A stretch of DNA of 64,000 nt from Anolis sagrei (GCF_037176765.1 NC_090023.1:23447366-23511365), one strand, 5' to 3'; counted from the first letter of the stretch, positions 41,291 through 53,740 are shown. Program-made: numbers and translations. Notes: generated by a model not told the origin, from the letters alone.

Positions 41291-42368
41291 TACGAGGGTT
41301 GAGTGAAAAGTAATGCCTCCACCTTAGTTACTTGGGTTTGGATGGGAATATTTTAATAAATCAAATGCAGAAATAATCCTTAGAATGTGCTCTTTAACTA
41401 ACACTATTCACTTTTCCACAGAATCACCAGACAATTGGATACATTTCTGCCAATGATGAACAAGTTTTCTGAAGCCGTCATGGAAGAAGTCGACACTCTG
41501 TTTCCACAACCAGCGTCTCACAGTTCTCTCATCCTGGGTACCCATCGTGCACAGGTCTTCCGATAGCCAAGCAAAGCAATAATGTGACCCACACATTCTT
41601 GTGAAATGCCGATTATGCTTGAAATTTCTCTCTGAGTGATACAACAATTGTCCTGAATCAATTTGTCAACCTTTTGCTTGTGGTTGCTGTCACAGGACAT
41701 CCAACTCCTTGTTTGTCACACAAGTCAGATGTTCCCACCTGAACATCTTTAAACTTACTCACCCAACAACGCACAGTACTCACATCAACACAATCACCAT
41801 AAACAGCTTGCATTTTCTGATGAATCTCCTTTTGGGGTGACACCTTCTGTTATCAAGAATTCAATGACTGCATGTTGCTTAAGTTGCATTGACCGACCGT
41901 CTGCACAGGGTTCCATACTTCTCACTTTAACAATATGACCATTCAATCCTAAGGCTTCCTGTCAAAATGGAACTGTAGAGGAGAGTCTACTGAACAAGCC
42001 AGTACCTGCCGCATACCAGTACTGTCATCAGTTGAGGAGTTACGAAGGTGGGGGCATTACTTTTCATTCAGAGCCCCCGGTGGCGCAGTGGGTTAAACCC
42101 CTGTGCTGGCAGGACTGAAGACCGACAGATTGCAGGTTCGAATCCAGGGAGAGACAGATGAGCTCCCTCTATCAGCTCCAGCTCCTCATACAGGGACATG
42201 AGAGAAGCCTCCCACAAGGATGATTAAAAACATCAAATCATCCAGGTGTCCCCTGGGCAACGTCCTTGCAGACAGCCAATTCTCTCACACTAGAAGCGAC
42301 TTGCAGTTTCTCAAGTCACTCCTGACATGACAAAAAAAAAAAACAACCCTTTTCATTCATCCCATGTA
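41291..42368 (-). mobile_element. Internally deleted mariner with transposase pieces
   Basis: Inverted ends: 'gagtgaaaagtaatgcctcc' at the left and, reversed, 'gaatgaaaagtaatgccccc' at the right, inside flanking TA. Minus-strand sequence encodes an N-terminal helix-turn-helix region (EIHQKMQAVYGDCVDVSTVR at 41658-41843, continuing NHKQKVDKLIQDN) and a C-terminal end (FFHDGFRKLVHHWQKCIQLS at 41408-41647). The catalytic DD34D-type middle is missing and there is an extra base near 41838 that shifts frame. It is dead but could have been moved in trans. A SINE sits in its right end. Confidence 0.9.
42061..42359 (+). mobile_element. Sauria-like SINE inserted in the mariner's right end
   Basis: Body 42071-42349, with tRNA-like boxes and tail 'cagtttctcaagtcactcct' plus poly-A. 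Target duplication 'ttttcattca' at 42061-42070 and 42350-42359 lies within the mariner inverted repeat. Confidence 0.92.
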
Positions 42369-42821
42369 ACTTCTTGATCATATGAGCTGTTCAACACTGG
42401 AACTCTCTGCCTCAGAGTACTTTGGAAGCTCCTTCTTTGGAAGCTGTTAAACAGAGACTGAATGGCTGTCTGTGGTACCTTGATTGTGCCTTTCCTGCAT
42501 GGCAAGGGGTTGGACTAGATGGCCCATGTGATCTCTTCCAAGTCTATTATTCTATTATTCTTTTACCATGAACTACTTTTAGGGGTTTCAGATGTCAGGA
42601 CCTAGCCCCAAATCTCCAATTTTCAGCTTTTTTTTTTAGTTACAACGTATGTGTCTTAATTTCCTAACATGAATACACAACTTTTGGGGGCAGTTGTGTA
42701 TTCATAATATATGGTTACACACTTGTAGCTGCTACATATTCTTGGGCCCTACATATTTCTTAGTTTAGGGATTATGTAGAGGCTGTAAATGTCACTTAAA
42801 CCCTATTTCCTGATTAGCAGT

Positions 42822-43800
42822 TGTTGGGATCAATGGGGACCAGTTCCCCTGTTGATTGAGAAGCAGCCTGTGATAGATCTACCTTTTAGTCGGCTAGGCC
42901 GAAGCCTGCATAGCAGTGTCTGGCATCTTGGTATTCAAGCCGAGCAGGAGGAGGAGTCAGGCTGACCCCTGATTGGGTGTAGCAATTGGGGGAGGAGTCA
43001 GCTTAGAGAGGGAAAGCAGCTGTCTAGTTTGACAGAAAGAGAGGGAGAAGGGATTTTAACAGTGAAGAGGGTAGATGGATTTTTAGGCTGGGGAGCTGAG
43101 GAGAATTTAGACACAAGAAAGTGAGCTTTTGGGAGTGAGTCTTTTAGTCAGAGAGAATAAGATAGTGACAGAAGGCTTGAAGTTTACTGTACAGAGTGTC
43201 AGTAAAGAAGACTTGTTCACTTGATGCTTATTGCTCTGAGGAGAGTATTAGTTAGAGACTAATTACTCTGTGAGACAGGAGAGACTGTTCTCAGTGATAT
43301 ACTGTTTCGGAAGGAAGTTGAACAGTATAGTTAAAAGAGACTCACAGTAACCCAAAGCTACATTCTTAGGGAAAACTGTCTAAACAGCTAAGCCTCTGTA
43401 ACTGAATTACGCTTTATGTGCCACTCATTTCTAATGAGTTGTTGTTAATATCAAGTTTAAAATAAACTCTTTATTAGTTTACTTTTAACTGGTGTATGCC
43501 TCAATCCATTCGTTGCCTCAGTACTCATTCTTTCAACACATTTTTACACTCCAGTCAGCTAGGGAGGAAGCCATAGAAGCCCAAGAGCTCAAACACCCTT
43601 TACCTAAAATACATTCACACCCTTTTGGTTCCTCAGGCCAGCATTTTCTGAGGTGGTGGCAGCAAATACTACCAAGTAATTCAGTCACTTAGGATCAGCC
43701 TTTGATCTACGCTATATCGAAGGGCGGAAGTGTGATCGTGGTGTCCACCCTGCTCAGACAGCCTCTATCTTTACTATATTGGTGGCAGCGGTGGGATTCG
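42822..43800 (+). mobile_element. LTR-retrotransposon remnant (solo-LTR-like)
   Basis: Begins near 'tgttgggatcaatggggacc', GA-rich, with a polyadenylation-like 'aaaataaactctttattag' near 43460 and a leader 'ttggtggcagcggtgggatt' near 43780 that looks like a primer-binding region. Organised like 11280-12075. No coding part remains. Broken fossil; borders and gypsy-like family assignment approximate. Confidence 0.5.
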
Positions 43801-44119
43801 TTTGTTTCCCCCCTGCCCCAGGTATCTTTAATCCTTTATACAGCCCTTTGATGTTTACACTTCCACATAAGAAACCAATCTTGGTCACAAATAAGATTTG
43901 AAACAAGTGCCCTTTTTCTGCCTGACATATCAAAGATCATTCCCAGGATGGGGGTGGAAATAACTAGCAAACATTTCTCTATCAACGGGGAATGGACTGC
44001 CCGAATCCACGATCTAGACTCTACTCATGGTGGTACATAGCATGGAATGGTCAGAAAGGTTTCTACTGATCTTACATGTGTATATATGTCTGAATGACAA
44101 GTTATGAGCAACTATACTA

Positions 44120-44362
44120 CAAAAGAGACCCAGCATGGTATAGTGGTTTGAGCATCAAACAATGACTCTGGAGACGAGAGTTGAAATCCTCATTCAGACA
44201 TGAAATCCACTGGGTGACCTTGGGAAAGTCACAGTCTCAGCATCAAAGGGAGGCAAAGGCAAATCCCCTCAAAATAAACCTTGTCAAGAAACTCTCATGA
44301 TGTGTCCACTTTAGAGATATCTTAAGTCAAAAGTAATTTGAAAGTACACAAAAACAGCAGAA
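44120..44362 (+). repeat. MIR-like core SINE, near full length
   Basis: Head 'agcatggtatagtggtttga' and 'gagacgagagttgaaatcc' (tRNA-like), core 'actgggtgaccttgggaaag', tail 'aagtaatttgaaagtacaca'. Not a tRNA gene: the cloverleaf arms do not pair. Confidence 0.75.
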
Positions 44363-45061
44363 ACAACAGGATAGCTACAAGACATAGAATCCCTCATGAA
44401 TAAGCTCACCTCACCTGGTCTGTGGAGAAAGGAGGGAATAGTAGATAGAAGTCTACCACTTTTACAGTAGTTTGGATACACAGCATCAGACCACCAAGGG
44501 ATACCAGGACATTCTCTGGAAATCCCTAAATTTGTCATCTTCACTATGTATCAAACTATACAAAAAGTCAACTTTTCACTGTCCAGGGAATGCTTGGGTT
44601 TGGGGAGCTGCAGCTGAGAAAATACATCATTAACTGGTACATTATAGTGTTCTTCTGTCAACTTTGTGAACTTCAGCAACCCAAGAGGGTCATGGTTAGC
44701 TTTTACAGCCCTGAAACTGAAATACAGAGCCACCACAAGCTCTCTCTAGCCTCCGAGTAATGTACAATGCAAACTGCATATTTTACTGACTTGTCTTGTA
44801 CTTCCAAACCTATCGTCGTATTTGACCTACATACAGTTTTAATGCCCTGCAGAAATATGGAGCCTAGCATAATTGAAATGATTCATTTGTACCTTTCTTG
44901 TGTTTGGAATTTTTTTTTTAGCATCACTTGTTATACCTTCAAAACATGATTATGTAGCTCAAGTACACAATGGATTTTTCTAAAGAACATGAGTCATGAA
45001 CAGGAAGAAATTATTACTATGAATTTGTCAATTTGAAAGGATTATATGTGTGCATGTATAT

Positions 45062-45150
45062 ATGTCTTCAAGTTCCCTAACAATGTATGGTGGCCTGTGA
45101 ATTTCATAAGGTTTCCTTAGGCAAGAAATATTCAGAGGGGCTTTTGACAG
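45062..45150 (-). repeat. MIR-like SINE tail fragment
   Basis: 'gtcttcaagttccctaacaa' and 'cttaggcaagaaatattcag' are the reversed tail region of the SINE at 44120-44362. Confidence 0.55.
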
Positions 45151-45263
45151 TTATTTGCTTTCAAATATAGACAACAACACGGTGATGGGATCTGGTACCT
45201 TTAAGGTACAACAATAAGGGGAATCTCTAGGTTCTCTTTGGTCAGCTTCCATCATGCTGAAAG

Positions 45264-45414
45264 GCCTAGAGCAGTGGTTCTCAACCTGTGGGTCCCCAGG
45301 TGTTTTGGCCTTTAACTCCCAGAAATCCCAGCTAGTTTACCAGCTGTTAGGATTTCTGGGAGTTGAAGGCCAAAACATCTGGGGACCCACAGGCTGAGAA
45401 CCATTGGCCTAGAG
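45264..45414. mobile_element. hAT-like palindromic MITE with perfect 8-bp target duplication
   Basis: Body 45272-45406. Left arm 'cagtggttctcaacctgtgg' faces right arm 'cacaggctgagaaccattg'. 'gcctagag' lies at 45264-45271 and 45407-45414. The arms pair almost completely, so the whole body is a near-perfect foldback. Confidence 0.92.
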
Positions 45415-45420
45415 ATTCCA

Positions 45421-45500
45421 AGATATAACATATTAATTAAATATGTGAAGTCAAATCTGCAAAAATTAAACCTGCAAATATTGAGGTCCAACTGTACACA
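45421..45500. repeat. Possible Tigger/pogo-like end fragment
   Basis: 'aatattgaggtccaactgta' read in reverse resembles Tigger-type ends (cagttggacctc). A similar start is near 45937 ('gttagtcctccatgtttgca'). Confidence 0.35.
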
Positions 45501-46054
45501 CAAGCACTTCTGTTAACGCATGCACTTCTGTTCCATGCATATTTTGTATTTCAACCATGCCTATTAATGTGTGAAAGATTTGTGTAAAAATATCTGCACA
45601 GAACTGGGTTGAAGACTTGGAAATGGGAAATGGTGGAAGTTCTCAGAAACGTACTTAAGGGATCTGCCACTCTTATTCCAGCCTAGTCTTTACAAAACCA
45701 CTGTTACTCCTTCTAAACCCATTCCAGCCCCAGTTTTTCTCTTAACCCATTTTACATCTCAGCTTTAAATCCTATAGAGGTTGGCTTGTCTAAAAATAAA
45801 ATGTTCAGAGTCTGCCCACTCTCTGTTTTCCTGCCACTACTAGATGAAGAACAAGCTGCGGGTTGGCAAAGATGAAGATAAGTGTACAGGAACCTCCTTT
45901 CTGCCCCATTTGATGGGACCATTTGGATTGTCACTAAAGTTAGTCCTCCATGTTTGCATGTTTAAATTTTGAAAATTTGATTATTTACAAATTAAATAAA
46001 TAGAAGACTTGGACATTCCTAGAAGGAACAGCTTCCAATCAGCATCTGAGCACA

Positions 46055-46678
46055 ATTAAAAGTGCTGATTTTAACCTTTAAATCCCTAAACGGTTCTGGC
46101 CCAGATTACCTATCTGAACATATCTCCTGTTACAAACCATCACAAAGCTTAAGATCATCAGAGGGGCCCCTGCTCTGGATCCCACCACTCTCGCAAACGT
46201 GGTTGGTGGGGACAAGAGGTAGGGCCGGATGTTTAGCACAGCTGGTAAATCATCAGCAATTATAAGATCTATCAACCAAAAGGTTGCAAGTTCGAAGCTC
46301 CGGGTTGGCGTGAGTGGCCAACTGTTAGCCCTAGCTCATTTTTTACCTAAGCAATTCGAAAACAGATTTAGGTGATTAGAGAAATTAGGTACGGCTAAAA
46401 AAAGCGGGAGAGTTGTTTTATGATGCCATAAAGAAGGAAGATCAGAGAATGCTGGGTGACCAAAAGGAAGGAGGAAGTCCTGACGGTTCTTCGTCATAGA
46501 GGATGGAGCAACAACACCACCTGGACTCAAACCCAACCTTCCATGGCACCTCCTGTTCTGTTCTGCTGTCTGTGTATTGTCTATACAAAGTGGCATTGAA
46601 TGTTTGCCGTGTATGTGTACTGTGATCTGCCCTGAGTCCCCTTTGAGGTGAGAAGGGCGGAATATAAATAAAGTATTT

Positions 46679-46713
<35 letters not shown>

Positions 46714-47105
46714 ATTATTCTTGGCAGTGGCTCCACATCTGTGGAACTCCCTTCCTAAGAACATCGGGTTGGCGACCTCCCTCCTGTCCTTTAAAAGACA
46801 ATTGAAGACTTGGCTTTGGGACTAGGCATTCGACTAGTGGACAGCGGCAATTAGAAAATAAATTTACGACATCAGCAACCTTGGATTTGCCCGACTTGGC
46901 CTTGGTTTTAATCAGCATGTTTTAATTTATTTTTAATGAACTTGTGAATGAATTTGTATAATGTTTTTAATGATTTTTACTGTTTTAACTGTAATCTTTG
47001 TTGTTATATGCTGACAGCATCACATGATGCTTATGGGAGGCTGCCCTGAGTCCCCCTTTTGGGGGGAGAAGGGCAGGGTAGAAACGCATGAACTTAAATA
47101 AATAA
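46055..47105 (+). mobile_element. L2-type LINE 3' end split by a SINE
   Basis: Left part 46055-46224 ('tttaaatccctaaacggttc') and right part 46719-47105 ('ctccacatctgtggaactcc' to 'tgccctgagtccccctttt') are colinear with the L2 at 21005-21766. The coding frame is degraded. Confidence 0.8.
46225..46718 (+). mobile_element. Diverged tRNA-derived SINE with L2-like tail and (GTT)n end
   Basis: Head 'tagcacagctggtaaatcat' and 'aaggttgcaagttcgaagct'. Tail 'gatctgccctgagtcccctt', then 'gagaagggcggaatataaat' and (gtt)n. Inserted into the L2 copy. Confidence 0.72.
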
Positions 47106-47109
47106 AAAT

Positions 47110-48830
47110 AACACTTCTGCAGGCATTTGTAGGTCCTCCTGCGCAATTATATGGTCAAATTCTGGTAGACACTGATCATAGAGCTATGCTGAAGGATGTA
47201 AAGATCCCTAGAGAAAATTTTTCCCTAGAGAAGATTATATTCAGGTAAAACATCTGTGCTTTTTCCACTTTCATTGGGGTCCTGCACCCTCAATCCTCTC
47301 AAAAGTGCAGGGACTAGAATCCTATTGTGGTAGATCAATTGAATAAAAGGAATTTACTTACGTGTTGATTCAATAGTTGAATAAATGAGTACATTCAAAC
47401 TGGCTAATAGGATTCGGGTGACTGTGTAAAAAATACAGAGGCAAAAGTTCTGAGTTTTGAGGAATAATCCTTTCATGGAAAATGAAAAATACCTAGGTTG
47501 GCAAAACAACAAAACTATTGCAAATTATTGTACAGATTATTTTTCTTGAAAAAAAATCATGCTTGATGTGGACAGAGTAGACTTATGAAGGAAAATGTAC
47601 TGGAAATAGAATGATAGTTTTTTTCCCCCTAGCTACGGCCTTATCCTAAATTCAAAAAGCTACTGTGAAGTGTTGTTGGTTTTGGGACTAATTTTAGAAG
47701 CTACATTTGAATAGTAGAGAACAACTCTGTCAGTTGAAGAGTGGAGAGGTGGATCAAAAGAGTGAACAATGTTCCAGATGTTAGGAATTTAAATTTCAAA
47801 GGAAAAAGAATACCATCTGTTCATCTTCAGGTCTTGTTTACTTTGACTGGTGAGGTCTGCCTGTAACAGCAAGTATTGCTCCACATTATATAATATGGCA
47901 GATACATCTGTTCTTCTTGATTAATTAGGTTGTTGAATCCCCTAAGATTTCCAAATTTCTTTTCTGTCTTTTTTAAAACCTTGGTTACTACTAAAATGAT
48001 TTTATTGTTAAAATATTTTCAACTTCATAATTCAGCAAGTAATACATTTTCATTCTGTTTCTCTTAATGGAAGGAAGTTCAATGTACTACCCAAATTTTG
48101 CTTGATCAAATTTGGTATCGAAATTTAGACTGCAATTAAATAAGAGAATTCAGCCTGGCAAGCAATATGCGAGCAAAGTTCCAGATTAAAAACTCACCAG
48201 GAGGCGAAGGCAAAGACAGGGGCATTTTATTGCAATCTTGGCCAAAAATGGATGCATGTGGGTTACTGCCTAAAAGTACATGCATAAGAGAACATGTGCT
48301 ATGCAGAATACTGTCATACAATTAGACTCCCCATTGTTACAGTTTAAATTGTCCTTCTTCAGTTTCTGGTTGTCCAGGAAAAGAGGCTGAGTAGAATCCA
48401 CACCAGGATTGGTCTAGAGTAAAGGTTGCAGAGCCACCCCCATAGGAGGGCCCAGTCTGGAAATGTGGCTTTTTATTAGGGGTGGGGGTAGCAGTGTTTG
48501 ATAAATATCTTTTTAGTCTCCCCCTCTTCAATCCATCCTTTTGGAATTAAGTATCTGTGTAAACTGCTTAGTTTCTTTAAATATCAAAAGCTTTGACTCC
48601 TTTTTATCATATTCTTTCCTAAATGTATGAGGCATATGGAGGGAGTGACTTTTAGTGGTTGTATGCTTTATTTTTATAGGTATGTTTTAAATTGATTTTA
48701 TTTCAATTGAGTAACCACAGAATTGCATCAGTAATCTACCCAGTCTATATCATTAAACTCAGTACATCTGACTATTCCTGTATATGACAAAGGTTTTTTT
48801 CCCCCATTACATACTGTCCACACATAGCCT
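47110..48830. other. Intergenic stretch without recognisable feature
   Basis: No gene, RNA or bordered repeat recognised. Confidence 0.45.
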
Positions 48831-48836
48831 CATAAG

Positions 48837-48987
48837 CTCTTGAGGGAAAGAGGAAATTGTGGTTGTATGGGGATAGTCACATTCAAAAATTATTTTTGAA
48901 TGTGACTAGACTTTTTTGCAAAGTCTCAAGGGTTCCCATGTTCTGTCCTTTTATACTCATGAGAGAAAAGGAAATTTGTGGTTACAA
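48837..48987. repeat. Perfect 17-bp hairpin flanked by direct repeats
   Basis: Odd palindrome with arms 48874-48890 (tagtcacattcaaaaat) and 48892-48908 and a single-base centre. It is flanked by 'agaggaaattgtggttg' around 48850 and 'aaaggaaatttgtggtta' around 48968, about 120 bp apart. Confidence 0.85.
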
Positions 48988-49833
48988 AAGTATATTTTAC
49001 TAAGAGACTTGTTTCAAAAATTCTGTTTTTCCATCAAAACATATTCCTCAACTACTAAAAAACTGATTGCGCAATATAATTTCCTTGTTGCCACTCATAA
49101 GCCTTCTAGGGATATCACGGTCTTGTGGCAGTAAGGACAGTTTTCTTTTAAAGTTTTTTCCGACATGGTAAAGTGTACCTTGAGGACATGACAGACATTT
49201 TGTGCATGTGCAATCCCATCTGTGTAAAAGATCCTAGAATTATGTATATAAGCAATGTTCAGACCACTACCAATTTCACCTAGTTAGACATGCCAAGATT
49301 CAAATACCATGCTCTTGGACCAGTTGTTAAAAATGCAAGGCCAGTGGCTGCCTTTATCCTCAATGATTTTTCATATTTGATGAAGAAGAGAACTTTCCAT
49401 GGGATTCCAGGCTTTAATCCTGCTTCCCTCCACAACAGTGCGCTGTCCTCCAGAACCAAGTATAGCCCAGATACTTGAGGATTTAATTCCAAGACTTGGA
49501 TCTATAGCTAACACAAGGATGAGAAAAACTAATTTGAACTATTTAGCTGGTCATCTTCATGTTGCTTCCGCATGTCAATGTTCAACATGAAGATAACCAG
49601 CCGACATAATAATCATACAAGACTATGCTTATATATTAATGGGAACCATTAAATGTTTTAAAAAATAATGCAGAGGCAGAACAAGCTATTAGGTTTTCCC
49701 TGAACCCTTCTTCATAGGTTGCAAAAACCTTAGGAGATGGAGAAGAGGCAAGAAATTCAAAATCTGTCTGGATAGGAATGCTCATTACTCCATGTCATTG
49801 AAACGATTCAACAAGGGCAAATTGAACAGATCT

Positions 49834-50090
49834 CATCCAACAGGAGCCCCCAGTGGCTCAGTGGGTTAAACCTCTGTGCCGGCAAGACTGAAGACCGACA
49901 GGTGCGAATCCAGGGAGAGGCAGATAAGCTCCCTCTATCAACTCCAACTCCTCATGCGGGGACATGAGAGAAGCCTCCCACAAGGATGATAAAAACATCA
50001 AATCATCCAGGCGTCCCCTGGGCAATGTCCTTGCAGACAGCCAATTCTCTCACACCAGGAGTCACTCCTGACACGAAAAAAAAAATCCAA
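49834..50090 (+). mobile_element. Sauria-like tRNA-derived SINE
   Basis: Body about 49843-50085: 'gtgggttaaacctctgtgcc', 'tcctcatgcggggacatgag', tail 'ggagtcactcctgacacg' plus A run. Flanked by short 'atccaaca' repeats. Confidence 0.88.
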
Positions 50091-50654
50091 CATGTTTCTC
50101 ACACTTTCTCCCATCTCCATGTGCATTGGGAGCTCTGAAGACACTTTCTAACCAGTTCTAGTCCCTACACTTCAGAGACAGTATACAGACAAAGCAGCAT
50201 GGGTGAGAGGCCAAAGTCTCTTTGCATCATATAATGGGATCCATGTTGCTTCATCTATGAACTGTTTTAGAAGTGTGTGGAAATGGTGAAGAATTTTCAT
50301 GTGATGAGGTCCCTAATCTCTGGAACAATAGGAAAGAAATTTGCTCTATTGATATGATATTCATTCAGATATTTAAAAATGGATAGCAAGTCATCTTTCC
50401 ATCACCTATTTGTTAAGCTTTTGGTATTATACTTCCTTTCATTTAAAGAAAGAGAGCTTCCCTTCTGTTTTTTGTTCTCTAGAAACAGAGATGGCTTTAG
50501 TTTTAGACTTTTGTTGCACTTCTGAAAATGCCTTATACTGATGTAGCAGAGCATTAGTCCTGCATAAATTAACAAGAGGATTCTGGTTTCAGAATTGGTC
50601 AGAGAAGATCACATTATCCATGCAGTCCAGAAAAGAGTTCTGCTCAGATTTCTC

Positions 50655-50770
50655 CTGTATGTGTATGTGCTTCAAGTCGCTATCAGCTTATGGCAACCTC
50701 ATTCATTCCAAGGATTTCTTAGGCAAGGAATACTCAGAGGTGGTTTTGCAAGTTTCTGCCAGACTTTAAG
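50655..50770 (-). repeat. MIR-like SINE tail fragment
   Basis: 'gtgcttcaagtcgctatcag' and 'cttaggcaaggaatactcag' are the reversed tail of the core SINE family. Confidence 0.65.
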
Positions 50771-51395
50771 TGGAAACATTCACTGCTATTGCTACTCCTC
50801 CTCTTCCTCCTGGTAATCAATTCCTGCAACTGATTTGGAATGCAAACATAGAATATTTCAAGCTGTGAATGATAAGTCTCACCCCCTGCAATACTAAAAT
50901 TTTTGCAAGTGGAGGAATAAATCATGGGTTGGGAAGAGGTAGAATTGAAGGGGCAATACTTTCATTTTGATCTTTCTCCCTAGCAACACCACTGCCCATA
51001 CCTGAAGGCTTTGTGAATTATGGTTCAATTAATTTAGTAGCACACAACATGTCAAGAAAGTTACAAGTCACTAGGATCGCTCAAAGTGGTTCATAATCAG
51101 ACAGGAGATGGCACTCAATTCTACCAAGTTATAAGATATTTTGTGAGTAAACCTAGGTTAATGAATTTTGTCTGCTTCTTCTTTTCTATGGAGCTGGGGG
51201 AAAATACATGGGGTAAAACTGGAGAGTGACTCTGCTCCTGGTCTTTCACTTGCAAGGCTGACATTTGATGCAATAAAGAGAAAATTATCTCTAGGAGGGT
51301 TGTGGGGAATATTACCAAAGAAGAACGGTATCCCTGGCTGACCCCCTGGCCTAGAAGTCATGACCCCTCCCCATCAGACCAATTTTTGAAAGTAT

Positions 51396-51942
51396 CTTTC
51401 TTCTCCCTCATGTTGAGTTAACTTAGGGTCCTTCCACACAGTCTTATATCTCAGAATAACAAGGCAAAAGTGACCCCTAGTGTTTCCTTGCAATTTTTCA
51501 TTTACTGACAATAGGACTGGAAATAATTTCAACTAGATTGGTATGTCCTAATGAAATTGTCAGTTTTCCAAACCTGAACACTCAATGTAAAAAAATATTT
51601 CCTTTGAAATTCACACTTTTCCAAAAATGCACATACTACTTCAAACATAAAATGCCTGCATGTTGTGCATACAATTCAATTGTCGTAATTTGGCAGGGAC
51701 AGTCCTGGGTTTTCCTACTTTTTCAGCTGCTTTCAGCTGTTTTCCTACTTTTTCAGGGGCCAAAGGCGCCTTCCACACAGCTGTATAAAATCCATGTTAT
51801 CCACATTGAACTAGATTATGTGACAGTGTGGACTCAGATAATCCAGTTCAAAGCAGATAATGTGGATTATCTGCTTTGATATTCTGAGATATAAGACTGT
51901 GTGGAAGGACCCTAAGTTAACTCAACATGAGGGAGAAGAAAG
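51396..51942. mobile_element. Element with perfect 63-bp terminal inverted repeats
   Basis: Arm 51396-51458 is exactly complementary to 51880-51942, with 421 bp between. The inner part of the arms ('gggtccttccacacagtctt') looks like the end of a known MITE type; the outer ~30 bp ('tctccctcatgttgagttaa') lies beyond that end. A second, nested MITE is at about 51770-51900. Confidence 0.8.
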
Positions 51943-52859
51943 TTTCTTCTCGTTGGATAAAGAGCAAGTTTTCAGAATCCTCACCATCTCTTACTCCAAA
52001 TGTTTTTAGAAACATTTTTTCCCTGCACTTCTCCCAATGAGGAACATGGACCAGTTGTACCACATTTCTGCCACACACACACAACCGCCCCATTGTTGTT
52101 GTTGTCTTTCTTTCTTTTTTGTATTTCTTTCTGGTATTCATATAGAGTTCTTCTGGTTCAAGGTAAGTTAGACTTACTAGTGATTATCTAGTTTTTATAT
52201 CATTTTAAAATTCTATAGAGATGCTCTTCAAGTGATGCCATGATACTTGATTTAGTGTGTGGAGTTTTTTTTTTTTTAGCTTTACCTTTGGAAACTAGCA
52301 GTTCATGGTCTGTGCAACATACTGCTCTTGGTATTTTTGCAGAGGGATTGGAGCTTCTCCATGTTCTGATTCCAATTGTGTAATTTATTTGAGTTCCATA
52401 TTGACGATCACATCATGCCCATGTATACGGTTGTCTCTTTGGTTGCTTGAAGAATGTGCTTGCTATGAACAAACTGTTGGTTTCACAAAATTCAGTCAGA
52501 TGTTGTTCTGCTTCATTTCTTGATCCTAAAGCAAATTCTTCAACAGTCTTTGATTCTGCTTTTTTTCTACCTTCACATTCCAATTGATTATGATTTGGTG
52601 TACAATTAATTTCCTTTGGGATGTCAGCACAAAATCTTTCTGCTTCTTTTTCTTCTGCATCTATAACTGAAACATAGACTTGGATTGTGTTTGTACTGAT
52701 ATGCTTTCACTGAAATCTTATTGATATGATTCACTCAGATTCTGCATTATGTTTTGCCTGCTTTTGCTACATCTGTCCTCATGCTTAATGCCACCCATTT
52801 CTTCTTATATTTTCCTAAATGTAGTTATCTGAAATGATACGTTCAATTTCTGTCCATTT

Positions 52860-53740
52860 TAGCTTGCTCACCCCAAGTACATAATGGGTGGTGGCTAGGC
52901 ACTTGGACAGAGTCCCATAGCTGGTCAGAAGTGGCAGTGACATGGAGGAGGTGGCAGCTCAGCACTGTGTTGGCCAGCTCTGATAATGAGGGAGTTACTG
53001 GAAGGGCCAGCAGATGACGTGGAGGTCAGCAGATCCCAGAAGTCTTCCCAACCTAGCTTAGGCACTGATGAAGGCAAGCCTTCAGCAGCAGAAATCACTC
53101 CCTAGCATTCTGAGCAAGCTGAAGCAAGTATATCCTAACAGGTTAGAGAAGAGTTAAACATACTTCCACCTTTGGATCATTGAAGAGAGTGAGCAGAGTA
53201 TCACAGATCTGAGAGATTAGCAGAAAAAATTAGCATTAAACAAGCAACAGCCGTTTAATCATAGGATAAAGAGTGTTGTGTCTTATTGAGGCAGACAATG
53301 ACATTGCTTCCTGATTTGAAACCTAAGTGCTGTTTTTAAGACGACTGATATTTCTGACCTTGGACTATGAGCCTAGCTTTCATTTGTTCCTGACTTGACT
53401 CTGTTCTTCACCAGATTGACTTCAGCTACTTGGACCATGGAACTTGGCATCAGCTCACTCCTATCTTGTTTATGGTTTGTACTGCTTGTTATTCTGGCTT
53501 GACTTTCAATTACTCCTGAATTTGGGATTTTCTGGTGTCAGACTCTTGACATTGGCTGATCTTCCTGTTGGTTGTTGAAACCTAAGCTCATGATAATATA
53601 ATCATGTTTGTGCAAGCACAGTTTTATGAACTGGGTTCATCTAAAAATAGCTCAAGATTTAGCACGTTTAAACTGGATCTATGACTGCACTGAAGCAGAT
53701 TTACCCAGGACTGACCCGCCCAATGTAGATAAGTCCTTTG
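52860..53740. repeat. Unassigned interspersed repeat
   Basis: 'atagctggtcagaagtggca' and 'cccgcccaatgtagataag' parallel 34690-35080 with a larger interior. No terminal repeats or coding frame. Confidence 0.35.

Larger units (their letters stand above)
41096..42556 (+). mobile_element. CR1 LINE 3' end, split by a mariner insertion
   Basis: The left part 41096-41290 encodes the 'LFSLQKRRLRRD' region and the right part 42369-42556 the 'NTGTLCLRVLWKLLLWKL'-like 3' region in diverged form. Together they parallel 18460-18850. The two parts are contiguous once the mariner at 41291-42368 is ignored. Confidence 0.75.

Noticed and set aside
46336-46764. 142-codon ORF with an asparagine run
   Set aside because: The run is the complement of a (gtt)n SINE tail, so it is not coding.
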